Shown here piece after piece: positions 41,039 through 48,286 of a DNA stretch of 48,286 nucleotides. Location: the NCBI GenBank assembly GCA_028285685.1, contig JANQOR010000014.1, positions 1 to 48,286 of the forward strand, written 5' to 3'. The stretch is from Cyclobacteriaceae bacterium (GTDB lineage: Bacteria > Bacteroidota > Bacteroidia > Cytophagales > Cyclobacteriaceae). Both the position numbers and the translations under genes were made by a program. Under the pieces are notes generated by a model. It made no database searches, was not told the origin of the DNA, and was given only the letters and a program-made list of their open reading frames with translations. The first letter of the stretch is position 1. Each line of letters opens with the position of its first letter.

Positions 41039-43641
41039 ATAACCCCCGACATCGTCCGCCGGTCTGGGCAGATAGGCTTTTAAACTATTTCTGCAGGCCC
41101 GACTACGCAGACGAGATCCTGGGGGACTTGCACGAAGCATTTTACTGGCGTCTTAAAGAAAAAGGTGCAGTGAAAGCAAAGGCCAGATTTACCTGGGAAG
41201 TCATCAAGTCTCTTCGGCCAAAAAACTTAAAATCTTTTTACCACTTATCTCTTAACACCATGATCTTCAGAAACTACATCAAAATAGCCCTTAGAACATT
41301 ACTCAAAAGGAGATCCACCTCCTTTATAAACATCTTTGGATTGTCAATTGGAACAGTAGCTTTCGTGCTGATTTTTCTATATGCCTATCAAATCATTTCA
41401 TTTGATGATCATCATCAGAACAAGGAGCGAATTTTCCTTGCCTACAAGGAGCGAATAACACCAGATGGTACGCAAGCAACCTATGACACTTGGGTACCTA
41501 TGAAGGACCGTTTCTTGAGTGACTACAGTCAGGTAAAAGCTGCAACAAGAATTTACGAAACCAGTTCGCGTGTAATTAAAAACAATCAGTACATCGATGA
41601 AGATGTGATGTACACAGATGAATCATTCTTCGATGTATTTAGCTTCCCCCTGCTGCATGGAAATGATAGAAATATATTTGGAAATAAGCAATCTGTGGCG
41701 ATAAGTGCTGAAATGGCCGTGAAGTATTTTCAGAAGGAAAATGCGATTGGCGAAGTGATGGAAATCTTTCTTCCTGAAGAAGATACTACATTGCTTTTCC
41801 AGGTTTCAGCAGTTTTAGACAAGTATCCAACGAACAATTCCTATCAGCCTAACTTGATCGTGTCCATGGAAGGGCTTCCATTTTATCCGGAGTACGCCTC
41901 CAGCTGGTCATCCTCTTTTCTCGAAACATTCGTGCTGCTAGATCAAAAAGGAAGTGCAGCCGATCTTGAAGCAAGCTTTCCTGATTTAGTAGAGTCTATT
42001 TGGGGCCTTGAGGTCCGTGATAACACCAATCTCAAGCTACTTCCTTTCGGTGAATACTACGATACATTCCTCGGGAGCAAGGAGGATGCTTATACGCTAC
42101 TTTTCATTGGCTTTGGGATTCTTCTCATTGCTGCTATTAATTTCATGAACCTTTCTACAGCGCAGGCTTCTCAGCGAATGAAGGAAATCGGACTTAGAAA
42201 GGTCTTGGGAGCTATCCGTGGACAACTACGCACCCAATTTATTACTGAGGCATTTGTAACCTCACTAATGGCCATCATGCTTGGACTTGTGCTGGTTTAT
42301 TTCATTATTCCCTATTTCAATGACTTCTTTGAAGTATCGATTTCTTTTTCGGTGTTTAGCCCGATTGAAGTTTTTACATTCTTCATTGTATTAGCCATCG
42401 CAATGGGGATTCTAAGTGGAAGCTATCCAGCTGTCTATCTTTCTTCCATGAAATCGATCGATGCCTTGCAACAAAAAATGGGTTTTGGGGGGTCAGTTAA
42501 TTTTAGAAACGTCCTTGTGGTTTTACAGTTCTCTATCGCTCTATTTCTCATTACAAGCGCGATAATGATCAGAAATCAGATATCCTACATGACCAACAAG
42601 AACATGGGATTTGATACAGAGAGTACCATCACCTTTGTTGCCTCAGCAGGGAGTTTTACAGATCGAGAACAGGGAATCGTAAGACTAAATACATTCAAGG
42701 AGGAGCTAAGAAATAAATCTTATATCAATGAGGTGGCAATGAGTCGGGTCGTTCCTACCAACTGGACAAGAAGTTTTACGTTCGTCCGACCTGATGGCTG
42801 GAATGGTGATCCGCTCCGAATGCGATACACGTATGTCGATGCTAACTTTTTCAATACGTACGGCATCAATCTAAAATACGGCAACCACTTCCTGTCGGAT
42901 TCCGAAGGAAATCAGAGGGAATCTGTCATACTAAATGAGGCTGCCATGAGAGCTTTCGAATTTGATCCATCAGAACCGAATGTCATCAAGATTGGTGAAA
43001 GGAGATTGAATGTTGTCGGGATCGTCGAGGATTTCAACTTTGAATCGTTGCAGATTGAAATTGCTCCTACACTCATTTTTCATCGGACCGGGGACCACCC
43101 TGTCCATCGCTTCATTAGCTGCAGGATGAATATGAGCAATCTACCTGAGAAATTGGAAGAAATCGAGAGGATGTGGAATCAACTTGGGTCGACAAATGAA
43201 TTCACCTATTATTTCTTGAGTGATCAAATTCAGACACTTTATGAAGCAGAGAAAAGATATCTCGGACTTGTTACCATGTTCTCCGCGCTCGCTATTGTTG
43301 TAGCCTGCCTCGGGCTTTACGGACTTACACTCTTTATTATTGAAAAAAGACGCAAAGAGATCAGCATTCGCAAAGTGTTAGGCGCTGAAATAAGCGGTAT
43401 TCTGCGTCTGATTTTCCAGGATTTCACTAAGTGGGTGATCATTTCCTTCGTCTTAAGTGTACCGTTTGTCCTGTTCTTCATGACAGACTGGCTGGAAGGA
43501 TACCATTATCGAATTCCCATATCGTGGATCACTTTTGCTGTCACTCTTGCGTTGGTATTCTTTTTGGTCCTCTTGACTGTAGGATATCAATCTCTGAGAG
43601 CTGCCTCGACCAATCCAGTCAATCACCTGAAGGACGAGTAG
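41035..43641 (+). CDS. FtsX/MacB-like permease with prefix domain (C)
   Basis: This 868-residue permease has the prefix domain (RPPVWADRLLNYFCRPDYAD, EILGDLHEAFYWR), a first helix (FGLSIGTVAFVLIFLYAYQI), periplasmic core, middle helices (LLFIGFGILLIAAINFMNLS), a second periplasmic domain and three final helices with RRKEISIRKVLGAE. I set the start at the GTG at 41035, overlapping the PadR stop (GTGA). It gives NNPRHRPPVWADR, which lines up with the N-termini of the other two permeases; the frame extends to a GTG at 40999 that would add unmatched residues. No ABC ATPase is nearby. Substrate unknown. It ends directly against the MATE gene. Confidence 0.87.
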   Translation: MNNPRHRPPVWADRLLNYFCRPDYADEILGDLHEAFYWRLKEKGAVKAKARFTWEVIKSLRPKNLKSFYHLSLNTMIFRNYIKIALRTLLKRRSTSFINIFGLSIGTVAFVLIFLYAYQIISFDDHHQNKERIFLAYKERITPDGTQATYDTWVPMKDRFLSDYSQVKAATRIYETSSRVIKNNQYIDEDVMYTDESFFDVFSFPLLHGNDRNIFGNKQSVAISAEMAVKYFQKENAIGEVMEIFLPEEDTTLLFQVSAVLDKYPTNNSYQPNLIVSMEGLPFYPEYASSWSSSFLETFVLLDQKGSAADLEASFPDLVESIWGLEVRDNTNLKLLPFGEYYDTFLGSKEDAYTLLFIGFGILLIAAINFMNLSTAQASQRMKEIGLRKVLGAIRGQLRTQFITEAFVTSLMAIMLGLVLVYFIIPYFNDFFEVSISFSVFSPIEVFTFFIVLAIAMGILSGSYPAVYLSSMKSIDALQQKMGFGGSVNFRNVLVVLQFSIALFLITSAIMIRNQISYMTNKNMGFDTESTITFVASAGSFTDREQGIVRLNTFKEELRNKSYINEVAMSRVVPTNWTRSFTFVRPDGWNGDPLRMRYTYVDANFFNTYGINLKYGNHFLSDSEGNQRESVILNEAAMRAFEFDPSEPNVIKIGERRLNVVGIVEDFNFESLQIEIAPTLIFHRTGDHPVHRFISCRMNMSNLPEKLEEIERMWNQLGSTNEFTYYFLSDQIQTLYEAEKRYLGLVTMFSALAIVVACLGLYGLTLFIIEKRRKEISIRKVLGAEISGILRLIFQDFTKWVIISFVLSVPFVLFFMTDWLEGYHYRIPISWITFAVTLALVFFLVLLTVGYQSLRAASTNPVNHLKDE

Positions 43642-44952
43642 TTATCCGAAGTTGATTTGTTTAGACAAGCGGTTGAACCTCCATATGTGAAAAATAGCAG
43701 CAATGGTTAAGCCAATGCATAGGGCATACCAGACTCCATTGACACCCATTTGAAAGGTGAAACCAAGAATGTACCCTAGAGGAATTGCAACGATCCAAAA
43801 AGCAACAAAGGTCACGATCGTAGGGACTTTCACATCCGTTAACCCACGTAGTACACCCAAACCAACCGCTTGCAGACCATCAGAGATTTGATAGGCAGCA
43901 GCTATAATTATCAGAAATGAAGCTATGGAACGTACCTGTTCATCTTCTATGTATAGTGCTGGTAAGATGTTTCTTAGAAAAATCAATAGTACTCCGCAAA
44001 AAGCCATGAAAATGGCGACCATAGCAAGGTTTGAGAAACCGGCAATTCGGAGGTTCCTTCTGTCCTTAAATCCTACCTGGTTCCCAATCCTGATCGTAGA
44101 AGCCGCAGCCAGTCCTGTGGCCGCCATATAGGTAATTGCAGACAAATTCAACGCGATATTGTGAGCAGCCAGCGCTTCGGCACTTATCCAACCTACCATA
44201 ATAGCTGCTGTAGCAAATGCGCCCACCTCGAAGATGTACTGCATCCCAGAAGGGATGCCAATTTTCAATAATTTTTTAATGATTGCTAATTCGAAATTCC
44301 ATTTAAATCCTATGCACTTTTTGCGAATAATGAAAATGATTAAAAATGCCATTGATATTCGGGCAAGGAGAGTGGCATATCCAGCACCATTTAGACCCAT
44401 AGGCTCAAAGCCAAGTTTTCCATAGATCAGTACATAGTTCAATCCGACATTCAGCAAATTGGCGATGACTGAGACAATCATGGGCGACAAAGTATCAGAT
44501 TGACCCTCGGAAAACTGACGAAAAGTTTGAAAGATCATCACCGGAAGCAGGGAGAGAGAAACAATGACCAGGTATGGCCCTGCAGCCTTAACAACATCAT
44601 GCTCCTGTCCAAAAAATTCCAGAAAATTACTGGCTATCAGCCCTATCAATACTAAAATGACTCCCAAGCCAAGATTCATACCCAAACCACTTTGAAGAAA
44701 TGACAAAAGCTTGGATTTGTCGTTAGGGTCCGTGGCAGCTACAACAGGCGTGATGGAATAACTAACACCAATACCAAAGAGCATCAATAAGTGGAAAAAG
44801 GTGCCGGCAAATGTCGCCGCAGCCAACGGAACGACCCCAACTCTGCCAACCATTACACTATCAGCCACGCTTACCATTATATGTCCCAACTGACCAACAA
44901 CTACCGGTGTTGCCAATAAAACATTTTTTCTAAGGTGCTCTTTGAGTGTCAT
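43642..44952 (-). CDS. MATE family efflux transporter
   Basis: This 436-residue inner-membrane protein has about 12 hydrophobic segments and MATE features: VVVGQLGHIMVSVADSVMVG near the N-terminus, PLAAATFAGTFFHLLMLFGI, a middle VGLNYVLIYGKLGFEPMGLN and GYATLLARISMAFLIIFIIR. Its second half repeats the first with ALAAHNIALNLSAITYMAAT and ASTIRIGNQVGFKDRR. MATE transporters export cationic or amphipathic compounds driven by Na+ or H+; neither the drug nor the ion can be told from the sequence. Length is standard. It is convergent with permease C, with no bases between their ends. Confidence 0.92.
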   Translation of the reverse strand: MTLKEHLRKNVLLATPVVVGQLGHIMVSVADSVMVGRVGVVPLAAATFAGTFFHLLMLFGIGVSYSITPVVAATDPNDKSKLLSFLQSGLGMNLGLGVILVLIGLIASNFLEFFGQEHDVVKAAGPYLVIVSLSLLPVMIFQTFRQFSEGQSDTLSPMIVSVIANLLNVGLNYVLIYGKLGFEPMGLNGAGYATLLARISMAFLIIFIIRKKCIGFKWNFELAIIKKLLKIGIPSGMQYIFEVGAFATAAIMVGWISAEALAAHNIALNLSAITYMAATGLAAASTIRIGNQVGFKDRRNLRIAGFSNLAMVAIFMAFCGVLLIFLRNILPALYIEDEQVRSIASFLIIIAAAYQISDGLQAVGLGVLRGLTDVKVPTIVTFVAFWIVAIPLGYILGFTFQMGVNGVWYALCIGLTIAAIFHIWRFNRLSKQINFG

Positions 44953-45004
44953 GTTTTCTTAAGATGCCGCAAGGTAGTATCTTAGCTTTATAAACCGCCC
45001 ACTC

Positions 45005-45838
45005 ATGAGATTTATTCTAGGTATCCTGCTTGTCGTCGCAAGCTCAGCACTCTTTGCCCAAAAAATAGCCATTACACTCGACGATCTCCCATTCGGGTAT
45101 TCACGTGGATTAAGTGATGATCAAAAGATCGAAGCCTTTGACGAAATTCTTCAGAGTTTAGAAAAACACCAGGTTAAAGCCACCCTATTTGTTACGTCTG
45201 GTAATATGAACAAGGCGACTGAGGCAATCCTTGACAAAGCCGTCGCTGCTGGGCACCAGTTGGGAAATCATACCAATAATCACTATGACCTGAACGAAAT
45301 CTCCGCTGAGGCATACATTGCTGATATTGACTCTTGCCAAGAGTTAGCTGGGAAATGGATCAACTCAAGTTATTTCCGCTATGCCATGTTGCACCGTGGC
45401 AACACACGATCAAAAAGGGACTCCGTCTACACTTATTTGAAAGAAAAGGGGTTTGTCATAGCGCCAGTTACAATCGACAACAACGAATGGGTCTACAATC
45501 GGGGCTATTGCCTTGCTATGAAAATCGGGGATCAAAAAAATATGGATCGCCTTGGCAAAGAATACCTCTATCACATGAAAGAAGTGACTGCCCGGTATCA
45601 AAAGTTGAGCTCACAAGTGACTAGCAGGGAAATTCCACAAATTTTACTTCTTCACTCAAATCCCATTAACGCAAAATATCTTGGAAAACTGCTGGATTGG
45701 TACAAAAAAGAAGGGTGGGAATTCATCACATTGGATGAGGCGTTGCAAGATGAGTTTTACAGTGTTAAGGATGACTATGTCGGTCCCTACGGCTTTTCAC
45801 AATTGGACAGGATTAAACGGTCCAAGTTGAATAACTAG
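45005..45838 (+). CDS. Exported polysaccharide deacetylase family protein
   Basis: This 277-residue protein has a signal peptide (RFILGILLVVASSALFAQ) and a NodB-type domain. The catalytic and metal Asp pair is D26-D27 in AITLDDLP, and the metal histidines are H89 and H93 in GNHTNNHYDL. The arginine motif is FR125YAMLHRG, with Ala where many relatives have Pro, and the late His motif is LLLHSN. The family removes acetyl or formyl groups from sugars such as GlcNAc in cell-wall or surface polysaccharides. The metal site is complete, so it should be active. Substrate unknown; chitin, peptidoglycan or exopolysaccharide are all possible. Confidence 0.86.
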   Translation: MRFILGILLVVASSALFAQKIAITLDDLPFGYSRGLSDDQKIEAFDEILQSLEKHQVKATLFVTSGNMNKATEAILDKAVAAGHQLGNHTNNHYDLNEISAEAYIADIDSCQELAGKWINSSYFRYAMLHRGNTRSKRDSVYTYLKEKGFVIAPVTIDNNEWVYNRGYCLAMKIGDQKNMDRLGKEYLYHMKEVTARYQKLSSQVTSREIPQILLLHSNPINAKYLGKLLDWYKKEGWEFITLDEALQDEFYSVKDDYVGPYGFSQLDRIKRSKLNN

Positions 45839-45843
45839 TTGAT

Positions 45844-46386
45844 TCAGCTCAACATCCTTGAAAGTCGGTAAATAGCCGCCACACTCAGGCTGTCTGTTAT
45901 CTCACCATTGTCACACATAGCTACTACTTCAGAAAACGATAGTTTTTTCACTTCCAGTTCTTCAGTTTCTTCAAATTCGGTTTGTCCTTCCGTCAGCTCT
46001 TCAGCCAAATAAGCATAACCCACCTCATCGGTGACGGAGTTTGACGTGTGAATTTTCATTATTTCCGTCCATTTACGAGCACGCAAACCTGTCTCTTCCT
46101 TCAATTCCCGCTTTGCAGACTCCAACCTGTCAATACCTAACTGGCCTCCACCCATTGGGATCTCCCAGGAATATTCGTCTAGTGTATATCGATATTGACC
46201 GACCAGCCAGGTATTCATTTCATGATCCATGGGTATAATTCCAAGCGCCAGATTTTTGTAGTGCACCTTCCCATAGAGGCTTTCACCACCGCCCGGATTC
46301 GTGACTTGATGCTCTGACAATGTAATCCAAGGATTGCTATAAATCTCTTTTGAAGAGTGGGTTTTCCAGGGGTTGCTATCGGACAT
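45844..46386 (-). CDS. Nudix hydrolase, ADP-ribose pyrophosphatase-like
   Basis: This 180-residue protein has a Nudix box at residues 79-101, GGGQLGIDRLESAKRELKEE followed by TGL. The REL-x-EE-x-G core that binds Mg2+ is intact; the first conserved Glu of the box is I85. The preceding YRYTLDEYSWEIPMGG is typical of ADP-ribose or nucleotide-sugar pyrophosphatases. Such enzymes cut X-linked nucleoside diphosphates. Cytoplasmic, of normal length. It is convergent with the deacetylase gene, with five bases between them. Confidence 0.88.
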   Translation of the reverse strand: MSDSNPWKTHSSKEIYSNPWITLSEHQVTNPGGGESLYGKVHYKNLALGIIPMDHEMNTWLVGQYRYTLDEYSWEIPMGGGQLGIDRLESAKRELKEETGLRARKWTEIMKIHTSNSVTDEVGYAYLAEELTEGQTEFEETEELEVKKLSFSEVVAMCDNGEITDSLSVAAIYRLSRMLS

Positions 46387-46511
46387 TTCTATACAAGGAG
46401 TCTACAGTTGATCTTTTTCCGTCTACAGAAGCTATATGCTGCTGAAAGCAATTTAATAGTATCGATCCGCTTCACTTAGTTGCCATCGAATTATCTGAAA
46501 AAATATTAGAA

Positions 46512-46706
46512 ATGAAATTGAACAAGCTGTTTGTGTCACTACTCCTACTTATCTCTACAGCGTCATACTCCTGCCAAGATGAGATTGTTTGCACCAATTG
46601 CGAGGAGAACGCTACTGTGAAAGGTGGTTCATCTGATTCAAGTACAAATAACGAAGATGAAGAGAACCAGAATGACGGAGACTCGAAGGATTGGAGAGAA
46701 GGTTAA
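46512..46706 (+). CDS. Tiny acidic lipoprotein
   Basis: This 64-residue protein has a signal sequence (KLFVSLLLLISTASYSC) with Cys21 as likely lipid site (lipobox TASYSC, not ideal). The mature part has two further cysteines (VCTNC) and an acidic, low-complexity tail rich in Ser, Asn, Asp, Glu and Gln. No family recognised. It may be a surface tether or spacer. It is a single gene between two minus-strand genes; translation is supported mainly by the signal-like N-terminus. Confidence 0.55.
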   Translation: MKLNKLFVSLLLLISTASYSCQDEIVCTNCEENATVKGGSSDSSTNNEDEENQNDGDSKDWREG

Positions 46707-46722
46707 TCCGGATGTCTAAAAC

Positions 46723-47658
46723 CTAATCAGTTCGCAGTCCAAGCTCCTTTCTCAGTTCCCGATCTGTATTGCTATTCTTACCCCAATATGCAGACTTAAT
46801 TGTATTGATACGCTTGGCAGTAGTTGTGAGTCGTTGCGGATCTCCGAACCCACTCATATAAGACTCTTCCCATCCCAGAATCTCATGAGGAAAATTCATA
46901 TCGAAGTAAATTGAAAGTAACCGATTGTCATATTGGATTGAATACTTCATGTGTTGAGCATCTTCATATTCGGACCGATCAAGCTTTTCGAGCGAGGCCT
47001 GTGCTTTTTGTGGTTTGGCCTGCTGGTGTCTCAGCCGAAGGTAAAATGTACCCGGCAAAATGCGAACGTCTCCTACGGGTAGTCCATCGGGGTTTAGTCT
47101 GATTCTTGTCCAGATCTCGTCCTCAAGAATACTTCTTGGCACCTCTGTGTTGATATCACCCTCTGACTCAAAATATGAGAATGCGCGCAACTGATAGCAA
47201 TTATCACCCAGATTTAGTTGTGTAAAAGTATGACCACACCATTCTTGGGAAGAGGTTGTGACTTTGAGCATATCCGGGTGCTTGTCCATGGATACGGGTG
47301 TGAAAGTAGATGACATCATCGAATAGGGGTATATTCCAGTGAGAAACTTTTTGGTGAAATTTAACTTCATCACACTGATGTTATCATCACTTTTCGTCTG
47401 CCAGTCATCAAGTTTGACCTGCTTTGATCTGGAAAACGGTTCGGTCACAAAAACCAACACTGCTTCACCATCATGGATTTCGCCATATCGTGCTTGCTTC
47501 AACTCAAAGCTGGTTATCTCAGCTTCTCCGCTGTACCAATATTTGTTGAATCCTGCAGGTTTTTTGTACACCTTGTCTTGTGATTGAGTGGAGGTGTATG
47601 CGGCCAAAATCAAAACGGCGGAAATAACAGTGAGATACTTCATAGCAAATAGCTTCAT
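46723..47658 (-). CDS. Exported protein of unknown function
   Basis: This 311-residue protein has a signal peptide (MKYLTVISAVLILAAYTSTQ after a first Met at 47658; an ATG at 47643 also fits). The mature part has recognisable strands and motifs, for example FNKYWYSGEAEITSFELKQA, ARYGEIHDGEAVLVFVTEPF, KKFLTGIYPYSMMSS, EWCGHTFTQLNLGDNC and NFPHEILGWEES. I recall this layout from Bacteroidota exported proteins of unknown role but cannot name the family. Three Cys could form disulfides. It is likely periplasmic. It starts 62 bases after the end of the partial outer-membrane gene. Confidence 0.7.
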   Translation of the reverse strand: MKLFAMKYLTVISAVLILAAYTSTQSQDKVYKKPAGFNKYWYSGEAEITSFELKQARYGEIHDGEAVLVFVTEPFSRSKQVKLDDWQTKSDDNISVMKLNFTKKFLTGIYPYSMMSSTFTPVSMDKHPDMLKVTTSSQEWCGHTFTQLNLGDNCYQLRAFSYFESEGDINTEVPRSILEDEIWTRIRLNPDGLPVGDVRILPGTFYLRLRHQQAKPQKAQASLEKLDRSEYEDAQHMKYSIQYDNRLLSIYFDMNFPHEILGWEESYMSGFGDPQRLTTTAKRINTIKSAYWGKNSNTDRELRKELGLRTD

Positions 47659-47720
47659 AATTATCTAAAACCAAATTACGCGGATTCGTTCGATTTAAAC
47701 AGTAATATTTGTCCCAACAG

Positions 47721-48286
47721 TTACCTAAACAGATAATATATCTTCAGGTCAAAGGCAATTGGTGAGCTTTCAGCGGACCCATCGTTGGTAAATGCGAATC
47801 CATTGACATGTGGCTTTGAACTAAGTTCTTTCCCCTTTATGTTGGACAGCTCGACCGTTTTATTTCTTCCACCCCAGCCTATTTTAAGCATAAAGCCAAT
47901 CCTCTTAGAAACTTTATCCATATAACCATAGAAGATATGAAAGGAGGATATCTTGCGATCATAATCCAGAGAGGCAAAATCATAATAGAGTTCATCTGGC
48001 TGACTCAAAATTGTTCCGTCCTTCATACTGGCTGAATGAGAGAGATGGGAGTATTTCATAGAGATAAAGTGCTTTTGGTGGACCATGTAGATAATTTCCG
48101 GTCCGAATTCAAAACTTCTGTAGTTGTGCTGAACGAGGTACCTACGCCCCAGCTTGATTTTAGCTTGCGGGCTTAGTAGTTCTGAACCAAATCCTAATTC
48201 GGCTCCCAAATAGACATTTTTAGCAACAGGTGTATAAATACCTGTCTTCCATCTCGGACTGAGACCAACATATGGAGTGATAAAGT
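47721..48286 (-). CDS. Outer-membrane beta-barrel protein, C-terminal part (cut by right edge)
   Basis: The visible 187 residues come from the C-terminal end; the frame stays open to the right edge, so the start and any signal peptide are outside. Alternating amphipathic strands are seen: YVGLSPRWKTGIYTPV, NVYLGAELGFGSELLS, QHNYRSFEFGPEIIYMV, KHFISMKYSHLSHSASM, KISSFHIFYGYMD and IGFMLKIGWGGRN. It ends AFDLKIYYLFR, with aromatic residues close to the C-terminus as in barrel proteins. I infer an outer-membrane barrel of unknown function. Confidence 0.6.
   Translation of the reverse strand, partial: FITPYVGLSPRWKTGIYTPVAKNVYLGAELGFGSELLSPQAKIKLGRRYLVQHNYRSFEFGPEIIYMVHQKHFISMKYSHLSHSASMKDGTILSQPDELYYDFASLDYDRKISSFHIFYGYMDKVSKRIGFMLKIGWGGRNKTVELSNIKGKELSSKPHVNGFAFTNDGSAESSPIAFDLKIYYLFR

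Noticed and set aside
40712-43641. Second PadR-permease cassette as a mobile element
   Set aside because: No terminal repeats, integrase or change in base composition is visible; paralogy with the first cassette is enough to explain it.
46400-46432. GTCTACAG occurring twice upstream of the Nudix gene
   Set aside because: An eight-base repeat at this spacing is easily chance and fits no known site.
1-48286. tRNA, rRNA, riboswitch, CRISPR, prophage or toxin-antitoxin genes
   Set aside because: I looked in all gaps and on both strands and saw none. The gaps are short and the genes are of ordinary chromosomal type.

Overview
The window looks like an ordinary stretch of chromosome from a marine or soil member of the Bacteroidota, most likely order Cytophagales. 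I infer this from its content: a type IX secretion (T9SS) sortase fragment and a T9SS type A sorting tail on a giant LamG protein, the short roughly 290-residue primary sigma factor of this phylum, DUF2911 and DUF6503 proteins, FtsX/MacB-like permeases with an N-terminal prefix domain driven by PadR regulators, a secreted TPR-LuxR regulator, Bacteroidota-type promoters (TTG, a spacer of about 19, TAnnTTTG), and no obvious Shine-Dalgarno sites. I see no tRNA, rRNA, CRISPR array, transposase, integrase or phage gene. No gap between genes exceeds 300 bases.

Layout. 1-2118 (minus): metallo-beta-lactamase hydrolase, phosphatidylserine synthase, and the N-terminal part of a PorU-like sortase cut by the left edge. 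2161-7312 (plus): FAD oxidoreductase, a large envelope protein joining a degenerate peptidase, a TolB-like propeller and an Omp85-like barrel, then yicC. 8110-18772 (mostly plus): a hydrolase-rich region with a lipoprotein, a MazG-like protein, M1 aminopeptidase, alpha/beta hydrolase, DmpA-type peptidase, an ECF sigma factor with two small membrane proteins, an M14 carboxypeptidase and an M28 aminopeptidase. 18775-27553: housekeeping and regulatory genes (TolB-like protein, comB, gcvT, TPR-LuxR regulator, exonuclease III, csaA, a HEAT-like protein, rpoD, an NTF2-like protein). 27651-33250 (minus): PadR plus two permeases. 33467-38695: the LamG/T9SS protein. 38732-43641: DUF6503 protein and MFS exporter diverging from a second PadR-permease pair. 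43642 to the end: MATE exporter, polysaccharide deacetylase, Nudix hydrolase, a tiny lipoprotein, an exported protein and a partial outer-membrane barrel.

How the genes work together. The peptidases with signal peptides (M1, M14, M28, DmpA type) would together trim peptides in the periplasm or outside the cell. The PorU-like protein would process T9SS cargo such as the LamG protein. The two PadR cassettes share a sequence motif next to their start codons, which suggests one regulatory logic.

I did not find a clearly new system. The best leads are the three-part envelope protein with its lost HExxH motif, a putative promoter folded into the terminator hairpin behind rpoD, and the shared PadR upstream motif. 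Functions rest on motif recognition by eye; no database search was run.
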